Assembly (NCBI RefSeq): GCF_009650435.1
Contig: NZ_VVIP01000063.1
Location: forward strand, 1-58,679
Length of the DNA stretch: 58,679 nt
Direction: 5' to 3'
Source of the DNA: Foetidibacter luteolus
Lineage (GTDB): Bacteria > Bacteroidota > Bacteroidia > Chitinophagales > Chitinophagaceae
The notes under the pieces were generated by a model. It saw nothing but the letters and a program-made list of their open reading frames with translations. It made no database searches and was not told the DNA's origin. Shown piece by piece: positions 53,449 to 58,679 of this stretch (its first letter is position 1; each line of letters opens with the position of its first letter). The translations under genes and the position numbers were made by a program.

Positions 53449-53476
53449 GCCCCGGTTTCCGGGGCTCTCCTTTTTA
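53449..53476 (+). terminator. Intrinsic terminator after the T9SS protein
   Basis: GCCCCGG (53449-53455) pairs with CCGGGGC (53459-53465) through a TTT loop, followed by TCTCCTTTTT. It lies 113 bp downstream of the stop at 53336. Confidence 0.75.
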
Positions 53477-53482
53477 ATCGGA

Positions 53483-53540
53483 TTTTATGAGCCGGGCAAT
53501 ATTGCATCCATTAAGCTTACGTTGCGTCGCACTCTTGTAC
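53483..53540 (+). repeat. Dispersed repeat, family C (left arm of an inverted pair)
   Basis: TTTTATGAGCCGGGCAAT at the outer end and CGTTGCGTCGCACTCTTGTA at the inner end. The inner 21 bp (53520-53540) are the exact reverse complement of 54170-54190, so this copy and the next form an inverted pair around the small lipoprotein gene. Confidence 0.65.
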
Positions 53541-53652
53541 GCCTTGTTCTCTTTTGATCTGTTAAATCCTTTCGTATTTAACAACGATGGAACCACCTTC
53601 GTGGAAATTGTTTCACTAATGTGTATTTAGTCAACGGTCGGGAAACAACCTG

Positions 53653-53883
53653 CTACTTATTTTTCAGGCTGCTGTCTTCTTTGTTAACCATACCAGAGTC
53701 TGCTGCAGCACTGTCTGTTCCAATTCCTGCGTGAGCGTTTTGGTTATTTGTTTCATTAAGCGCAGAATCAGGCGTGGCATTCATGGCAGCGCTATCTTCC
53801 CTGGCTCTTTCATCCTGAAATTTTCCATCACCACAGCCGGTTATAGCAGCTATGCAAAGCGAAGCAATAAGTATCTGTTTCAT
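53653..53883 (-). CDS. Small secreted lipoprotein of unknown function
   Basis: 76 residues. K-Q-I-L-I-A-S-L-C-I-A-A-I-T-G-C is a good lipoprotein signal with the lipidated cysteine at position 17. The mature part is short, hydrophilic and low-complexity, rich in D, S, A and N (D-S-A-A-M-N-A-T-P-D-S-A-L). Such peptides are common in Chitinophagaceae near stress genes and have no known function. The inverted repeat C pair (53483-53540, 54170-54230) flanks it. It is transcribed leftwards, convergent with the surface protein. The 53884-54297 gap upstream holds a hairpin near the gene start (CACGTAAGCGTG) and the right arm of the inverted pair. Confidence 0.75.
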   Translation of the reverse strand: MKQILIASLCIAAITGCGDGKFQDERAREDSAAMNATPDSALNETNNQNAHAGIGTDSAAADSGMVNKEDSSLKNK

Positions 53884-54169
53884 AATTTTTAAATTTTAAA
53901 AGTGGCCCACACGTAAGCGTGCAGGCCGGTTTGTCTTATAATCCTAATAAACAGACTCCAGCAATTCTGGTAACATCTATTAAGAAGCATCACAACGCAA
54001 AGTGAGTGCCACTAATGTTTGGTGTTATATATTGGCCTGCACCTAAGGTTTGTTTTGTTTTGTTTCTGGATACTCTGCCTGCCCCGGATTTACTCTGCTA
54101 GTGTAATATCATAAAATCTCAAAGAAAGAATTATATGCACATGGTCTGTGCTGAATAGTGTTATCAACA

Positions 54170-54230
54170 GTACAAGAGTGCGACGCAACGGCAGTTTCAT
54201 AGTTATTCTATTGACGGGCCCATAAAAAAT
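54170..54230 (-). repeat. Dispersed repeat, family C (right arm of an inverted pair)
   Basis: Reverse orientation. Read on the minus strand: TTTTTTATGGGCCCGTCAAT, then GCCGTTGCGTCGCACTCTTG. It matches 43182-43246 over about 60 bp and 53483-53540 in its inner 21 bp exactly. Confidence 0.65.
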
Positions 54231-54297
54231 TCCCGGATTTGAAAAGCTTTCTTAAATGGAATACTCATTGCAATAGGAAGGAAAACTTTAAACGCGA

Positions 54298-54954
54298 ATG
54301 AAAAGGACATGGAAAAACAATAGCCTGTCAATTTGCTTTGCTTCTTTATTTATAATTAGCCTGATTGCCCAGGCGTTTACAGGCCATGCCGAGTATAACC
54401 AAGAGCTTTTGGAAGATGGGCAACCTACTATAGCATTTATTTCATATTTATCAACAGGACACTTTTTACAGGCCACATTTGAAAATTGGGAAAGTGAATT
54501 TTTCCAGATGGGCCTTTTTGTTATTCTAACCATTTCGCTAAGGCAAAAAGGCTCTTCGGAATCCAAAGCAATGGATAAGCCCGAAGAAGTTGACCGGGAA
54601 CCCTCGCCCTTCCGTAAAAACACTCCATGGCCTGTGAGAAAAGGCGGCCTTGCATTATGGATTTACAGGCGCTCTTTGAGCATAGCCTTTTTTTTGTTAT
54701 TTGCATTTTCGTTTATGTTGCACTTTTACGGCAGCCTTGAGGATGAAAATGCAAAGCTGTTACGGCAAGGTTTGCCGCAAGAGTCTTTCGGTAACTACAT
54801 TACTGGTTCACGCTTCTGGTTTGAGTCTTTCCAGAATTGGCAAAGCGAATTTTTATCAGTCTTCGCCATTGTAGTACTTTCTATTTTTTTGCGGCAACAG
54901 GGATCGCCTCAGTCCAAGCCGGTAGATGCTGCCGATGACGAAACAGGCGAATAA
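54298..54954 (+). CDS. Internally duplicated membrane protein (DUF6766-like)
   Basis: 218 residues built of two similar halves. Each half has a membrane helix after an N-terminal W/R-rich start (N-S-L-S-I-C-F-A-S-L-F; R-S-L-S-I-A-F-F-L-L-F), then a loop, then F-E-N-W-E-S-E-F-F-Q-M-G (first) or F-Q-N-W-Q-S-E-F-L-S-V-F (second). A second helix follows, and then L-R-Q-K-G-S-S-E-S-K or L-R-Q-Q-G-S-P-Q-S-K. Four membrane helices in total, with polar linkers at about 100-125 and 205-218. This is a known small family of unknown function seen in soil bacteria, often near stress genes; the label is from memory. The gene lies just upstream of the DUF892 gene (122 bp). Confidence 0.8.
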   Translation: MKRTWKNNSLSICFASLFIISLIAQAFTGHAEYNQELLEDGQPTIAFISYLSTGHFLQATFENWESEFFQMGLFVILTISLRQKGSSESKAMDKPEEVDREPSPFRKNTPWPVRKGGLALWIYRRSLSIAFFLLFAFSFMLHFYGSLEDENAKLLRQGLPQESFGNYITGSRFWFESFQNWQSEFLSVFAIVVLSIFLRQQGSPQSKPVDAADDETGE

Positions 54955-55076
54955 TGGCTGCGTAATTGTTCCACAACGGAGGAATATTTTACTTCAAGTT
55001 TTTCCTGTGCAGGTCATTTGAATAGGGTAGTGGGCCATGGCACAATGATTGGTTTGCATAATACAAACCTTGACAT

Positions 55077-55625
55077 ATGCAAACAAAATCAAGCAAACAA
55101 AAAAGTAACACTCAGGCAGGCGACAATTCCTTGTTGAAAGAATTTTTTGCAGAAGAGTTAAAAGACATTTATTGGGCTGAGAAACACATTACAAAGGCAC
55201 TGCCTAAAATGCAAAAAGCAGCTACATCTGAAGAATTGGTTGCCTGTTTTGAAGAGCACCTGGAACAAACAAAAACACACGTTGAAAGGCTGGAACAGGT
55301 GTTTGAGTTACTCGGCAAAAAGCCACAGGCAAAAAAATGCGATGCCATAGAAGGCATTACTATGGAGGCGGAGAGCGTTATTGAAGACACTGAAGCGGGT
55401 ACTTCAACACGTGACGTGGGGCTGATACTCTCCGCCCAGAAAGTAGAGCATTACGAAATTGCAACTTATGGCGGTCTTGCACAACTGGCCACAACACTGG
55501 GGCTGGATGACATAGCTGAAATATTGCAGCAAACACTGGAAGAAGAAAAGCAAACAGACCAAAAATTGACCGGTGCTGCTGAAAACAATATTAACTATGA
55601 AGCAGCAACAGAAGAAGAGGCTTAA
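55077..55625 (+). CDS. DUF892/YciE-type ferritin-like protein
   Basis: 182 residues. The four-helix bundle carries conserved acidic/histidine metal-ligand motifs: E-L-K-D-I-Y-W-A-E-K-H, F-E-E-H-L-E-Q-T-K-T-H-V-E-R-L and K-V-E-H-Y-E-I-A-T-Y-G. Together they form a di-iron type site. A lysine-rich N-terminal stretch (T-K-S-S-K-Q-K-S) and an acidic tail are extra. YciE-type proteins are stress-induced ferritin-like proteins with unclear function. It is followed directly by an intrinsic terminator. Neighbouring small genes suggest a stress cluster. Confidence 0.92.
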   Translation: MQTKSSKQKSNTQAGDNSLLKEFFAEELKDIYWAEKHITKALPKMQKAATSEELVACFEEHLEQTKTHVERLEQVFELLGKKPQAKKCDAIEGITMEAESVIEDTEAGTSTRDVGLILSAQKVEHYEIATYGGLAQLATTLGLDDIAEILQQTLEEEKQTDQKLTGAAENNINYEAATEEEA

Positions 55626-55643
55626 AATGATTGATGAAATGAG

Positions 55644-55674
55644 TGCTGCGCCGAAAGGCGCAGCATTTTTTTTT
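55644..55674 (+). terminator. Intrinsic terminator after DUF892 gene
   Basis: TGCTGCGCC (55644-55652), GAAA tetraloop, GGCGCAGCA (55657-55665) and a run of nine T (55666-55674). Perfect stem; very strong. Confidence 0.92.
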
Positions 55675-55720
55675 AGTTATACAGACGAAAGAAAGGATAA
55701 TTTAAGGCCTAACTTAGGCT

Positions 55721-55779
55721 TTACTGGTACCGGCTTCAATCTTTCATAGCATCGTCCCTTGCGTCGCAATCACTTCATC
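55721..55779 (+). repeat. Dispersed repeat, family C copy
   Basis: ACTGGTACCGGCTTCAATC, then TTTCATAGCATC, then TTGCGTCGCAATCACTTCATC-like sequence (55759-55779). Same layout as the copies at 20440 and 37051. Confidence 0.65.
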
Positions 55780-55877
55780 AGGATATCATTGTGCAACGAT
55801 ATACCCACCTGCATTTTATTCCGCTAACTATTGGCCTGAATTATGTGTTGATTTTAATGAAGGCTAAACCAGATATG

Positions 55878-56030
55878 ATGAAATCTTTTTTGTTCACATT
55901 ATCGATCATACTTATTACGGTGTGGTTGACGGCAGTTAATTATTATCATGCATCCGGTCTAATCCATCTCATGCCCGTTGTAGCTGTAATTGCTTTAATT
56001 ATAGCCCTCAGGCAGAATGCGAAAGTTTAA
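55878..56030 (+). CDS. lmo0937-type small membrane protein
   Basis: 50 residues from the second Met of M-M-K-S-F-L-F (55878). The longer in-frame version from 55791 runs into sequence just after a family C repeat. The layout K-S-F-L-F-T-L-S-I-I-L-I-T-V-W, then H-A-S-G-L-I-H-L, then a second hydrophobic stretch ending A-L-R-Q-N-A matches the lmo0937/DUF5670 family: two short membrane helices with a G-x-x-I-H-x-L centre. Function unknown; it is frequent beside stress genes in Bacteroidota. A good example of a real gene near the size limit. Confidence 0.75.
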   Translation: MKSFLFTLSIILITVWLTAVNYYHASGLIHLMPVVAVIALIIALRQNAKV

Positions 56031-56100
56031 AAAGTATCCAACTTGACAAACTAAAGGCAGTTGTGAAAAAATAAAACTGAAGATGCTTTTACAGGGCTGA

Positions 56101-56232
56101 TTAAATTTTTCTGCAACAGCGCCTTCTACAATTTACCTGCTGGCAGCCCTTGCCGCTCTGGGAGTATCGCTTACATTAAAATACCTGAAAATTTCCTTTA
56201 TGTACATCGGGCGACAGCATCAAAACAAATAA
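56101..56232 (+). pseudogene. Possible truncated small membrane protein remnant
   Basis: 43 open codons after a TGA at 56098-56100 read S-T-I-Y-L-L-A-A-L-A-A-L-G-V-S-L-T-L-K-Y, then a basic tail R-Q-H-Q-N-K, and stop. One hydrophobic helix with a following lysine/arginine tail is protein-like, but there is no start codon before it and the frame is cut by stops upstream. It may be the tail of a decayed gene or chance. Confidence 0.2.
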
Positions 56233-56265
56233 TAACAATTGGTTTAAACAATTAATAAGCAACTT

Positions 56266-56532
56266 ATGAACACAAATAAAAAAACGAATGGAAAGGCCGA
56301 CGATGGTAATCCCTTTTTTCCAGGTGTTGAACAACAGCATCCCCAAAACCAACAAACAAAAGAAACAACAGAAGACAATGAGAATAAGGACGACAAGGCT
56401 TCAGACGAGACAGAGGAAAGTCTTGACAATGGCCGGAAAGCAATTGAAATGCAGAAACAACAGTTGAAACAAAGCCCTGTGGAAAACAAGAGCATGGAAG
56501 ATGATGCATCAGACTGGCGAAATGAGCAATAA
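56266..56532 (+). CDS. Hydrophilic acidic protein of unknown function
   Basis: 88 residues with no hydrophobic segment, very rich in E, D, K, N and Q (E-T-T-E-D-N-E-N-K-D-D-K-A-S-D-E-T-E-E-S). Probably intrinsically disordered with one helical stretch near R-K-A-I-E-M-Q-K-Q-Q-L-K-Q. No family is recognised. It starts with an ATG after AT-rich sequence and ends W-R-N-E-Q. Such proteins often accompany stress genes, which fits its place after the DUF892 and lmo0937-type genes. The overlapping antisense frames have no support. Confidence 0.6.
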   Translation: MNTNKKTNGKADDGNPFFPGVEQQHPQNQQTKETTEDNENKDDKASDETEESLDNGRKAIEMQKQQLKQSPVENKSMEDDASDWRNEQ

Positions 56533-56776
56533 TTCTCATGCAAGCTTTACGAACGGCCCTCCCTTGTGGCGCAGCGGCTGCGTGCTTCTAACAAAGCAGC
56601 ATGCTACTGGTGTAAATTTTGAGTTATAGTTTCCTATGCTGTCTAATTGGATGCTTAGGAGACATTGATTTCCGAAGAACATATTTTACTTCAACTTATC
56701 ATCGTAGCCAGGCTAATCTGGCTTGATATGATCAGTTATGTAAGTTTGCCAGGTACTTTTCATTTGTAGGATTTGG

Positions 56777-58679
56777 TCACAGCCTGATCAGCTTAAAGGC
56801 ATTACGGATACCACCTGCCCCTCTTATCTCCAGAATATATAATCCAGGCATCCCTTCGCCGGCTGTTAAGAAAAGGTATCCACCCCGCTTTTCTACAGTG
56901 AGAGTCACAGGTCTTCCCAGGGGATCAATCATGCGGCAAAAAGCTGGCGCCGGCCCTGGCCAGGCTACCTCAACCTGGTTGGTAAAGGGGTTGGGCCGTA
57001 AAAACGGGAGTGAGGGTAGCAGTGGCGAATTCATGCTTACCACATTGGAATAGCTGATGCCCCCTTGGCTATCTTCCACTCGCAGCCGGTAAAGGTTTAT
57101 TCCTGGTAAAGGATGGCTGTCCGCGGCGCTGTAAGTACGCAGGCTGGATACCGGTGACGCAGGAAGTGAAGCAACAGGCCGCCAGGTAGCCCCATCAGCA
57201 GAACGTTGCACTACAAATTGGGCGCCGCTGCGCAGGCCAGCCGCCTGCCAGGTGATTATGACTGCGTTGCCGGACCAGGTTGCCTTTATCAGCGGTACCC
57301 CAGTTGCCAGTACGGGAAATGTAGTGGCGGCCACTGTAAAAAGGCGGGTTGTATTGGGCGCAAAAAGAGAAGCAGTGGCCAAAGGGTCTAACTGCAGGGT
57401 AAGTATCCTGCCGGTTCTGTTGTAACTATAACCGGCAAACCCATTTGAACCCGGCGAAACCACGGTAGCGTTGGTGAAATCGCCGTCCGCATTATCATAA
57501 CTTCCTCCGCTGTTGCGGTCCACCAGCAGGCGCAGGTTATCATCGTCCCCCACACTGCAGTTCATGACCAGTTCAATGGTAAATGCCATCGTAAACCCTG
57601 TATTTTGTATTTTAAATTCCCGGTCAATACGGCTACCCGGCGTATTAGGCGGTAAGAGAACAGCAGGGAGTTCGGATTCGGTGGTTGCTGTTCCGCAAAG
57701 GGGCCCTGAATTGCTGCCCAACATCAGGAAGGTTTGGTCTGTGTAGGAAGAAGTATTGGCAGCATTAGTAGTTTGCAGGGTGGACGTATAGATCCTGACC
57801 GAATCACTAAGCAATTTTGACTGCTTCTGATACAGTCCCGAACCGTACAAAAAGGCACTGTCTCTTGCCAGCCCAATGATATTGTTCCAGTAAGTTGTTC
57901 CTGTTACCCCCTGGCTAAAGACGGATACTGACTGGGAGCTTACATAGCCCGCCGTTGCGTCTAGCCCGGACGGATCCAGGGTAACAGCATTTTTGATGGC
58001 CAGGTAACTCTCCACTCTCCTGGTCTCTGCCAGGCTGAGTTGCCTGTTGTAAGCGATGGATTCAGATAATTTGTGGTTCAATCCATAGCTGTATCCCATA
58101 AAACTGCCGATGCGTACCTGGTAAGTAAAACCAGAAGAGAGGGATGAAATAGTGGTTCCTGCAACCGTTGCCCTGCTGCCATTGGCGGCGGCATAGGCTG
58201 TACCTGATCCGGCGGTACCCTGGATGGAATAGATATTTGGACGTGTTGTATTCTGCGCCGGAAAGTAGGCGGATGCAGGGTAGTAGATATTGTACCCGTA
58301 TAGCTGGGCATAGGAAGGACGGAAACCGGAGCAGCAACGGTCGGCGCCGCACGGAGATGTGGTTGACGTGGCTGGCATGACGGTTTGTTGGTCACTGATT
58401 GTTCCTGTACCAAATATGCTCCCGGCACCGGCACTCACCGGCAACGCATTATTGGCAAAGCTGTTGGAGGACGGGCCGAAATAGATGTCCGCTGTCGCTG
58501 TAGTCCAGCGCATCACCGGGTTATAGTTAAAGCCTGTATTATCTCTTGTTATGGTCGTACTGTTGGGAACTACAGAAGGTATTGAGGAAAGTAAACCCTG
58601 GTTTGCCCTGGAAGAGATATTACCCGAGCTAAAAGAAACATCTTTGTCAGCTTTCAACCACAGGTTAAGCCCTGCTGCT
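56777..58679 (-). CDS. T9SS-secreted surface protein, C-terminal part (5' end outside window)
   Basis: At least 633 residues, open to the window edge. The in-frame ATG at 58657 is not the true start because the frame continues upstream as A-G-L-N-L-W-L-K-A-D, the usual L-W-L-K-A-D start of lectin-like domains in T9SS proteins. The first about 220 residues form that LamG-like domain (R-I-G-S-F-M-G-Y, S-E-S-I-A-Y-N-R-Q-L-S). A beta-rich domain follows (F-L-M-L-G-S-N-S-G-P-L), then a fibronectin-like segment (W-Q-A-A-G-L-R-S-G-A-Q-F-V-V-Q-R-S-A). The C-terminal sorting domain (R-P-N-P-F, G-L-Y-I-L-E-I, ending F-K-L-I-R-L) directs type IX secretion. The function of the missing part is unknown. 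56533-56776, just downstream, holds no gene. Confidence 0.82.
   Translation of the reverse strand, partial: AAGLNLWLKADKDVSFSSGNISSRANQGLLSSIPSVVPNSTTITRDNTGFNYNPVMRWTTATADIYFGPSSNSFANNALPVSAGAGSIFGTGTISDQQTVMPATSTTSPCGADRCCSGFRPSYAQLYGYNIYYPASAYFPAQNTTRPNIYSIQGTAGSGTAYAAANGSRATVAGTTISSLSSGFTYQVRIGSFMGYSYGLNHKLSESIAYNRQLSLAETRRVESYLAIKNAVTLDPSGLDATAGYVSSQSVSVFSQGVTGTTYWNNIIGLARDSAFLYGSGLYQKQSKLLSDSVRIYTSTLQTTNAANTSSYTDQTFLMLGSNSGPLCGTATTESELPAVLLPPNTPGSRIDREFKIQNTGFTMAFTIELVMNCSVGDDDNLRLLVDRNSGGSYDNADGDFTNATVVSPGSNGFAGYSYNRTGRILTLQLDPLATASLFAPNTTRLFTVAATTFPVLATGVPLIKATWSGNAVIITWQAAGLRSGAQFVVQRSADGATWRPVASLPASPVSSLRTYSAADSHPLPGINLYRLRVEDSQGGISYSNVVSMNSPLLPSLPFLRPNPFTNQVEVAWPGPAPAFCRMIDPLGRPVTLTVEKRGGYLFLTAGEGMPGLYILEIRGAGGIRNAFKLIRL

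Overview
The window looks like a chromosomal segment from a Bacteroidota bacterium, most likely Chitinophagaceae (Sphingobacteriia side). The support is a SusC/SusD pair, three large surface proteins with C-terminal type IX secretion (T9SS) sorting domains, weak Shine-Dalgarno sequences, many surface glycosidases with signal peptides ending in A-Q, and several families of dispersed intergenic repeats. I see no tRNA, rRNA, CRISPR array, prophage or intact insertion sequence.

Region 1 (1-32,300) is a polysaccharide utilization locus for L-arabinose-containing plant polymers. It runs: the tail of a GH29 fucosidase; an IlvD/Edd-type sugar-acid dehydratase (L-arabonate dehydratase-like) transcribed leftwards; an AraC regulator, an FGGY sugar kinase, a GH3 with a PA14 insert and a GH43 rightwards; a leftward operon of BASS symporter, RraA-like aldolase and enolase-superfamily protein; then rightwards SusC, SusD, GH51, a ThuA-like protein, a double esterase, a single esterase and GH127; and finally GH43 and GH95 leftwards. 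Together these would remove alpha- and beta-L-arabinofuranosyl, feruloyl or acetyl, xylosyl and L-fucosyl/L-galactosyl groups. The free arabinose could enter a non-phosphorylative sugar-acid route. No endo-acting backbone enzyme is in the window.

Region 2 (32,700-37,010) is regulatory: an SDR plus a TetR repressor with palindromes around the promoter, and a NarL-type response regulator with a TPR sensor kinase.

Region 3 (37,050-49,650) holds a 375-bp MITE-like inverted-repeat element, a 1826-residue surface protein with seven repeats (the last six spaced exactly 132 residues apart), an SDR, and an oxidative-stress operon (KTSC-domain gene broken by an in-frame stop, LLM-class flavin oxidoreductase, large catalase). 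A 1.7-kb stretch without convincing genes follows.

Region 4 (49,650-58,679) holds a second T9SS surface protein, a run of small stress-type genes (lipoprotein, duplicated membrane protein, DUF892 ferritin-like protein, lmo0937-type membrane peptide, charged protein) and the C-terminal part of a third T9SS surface protein cut by the window end.

Three dispersed repeat families (called A, B and C here) and one hairpin array sit between genes. The most original observations are: the signal-peptide-bearing enolase/RraA pair coupled to a BASS transporter; the hidden KTSC pseudogene in the catalase operon; the C-repeat inverted pairs; and a possible decayed gene upstream of the GH95.
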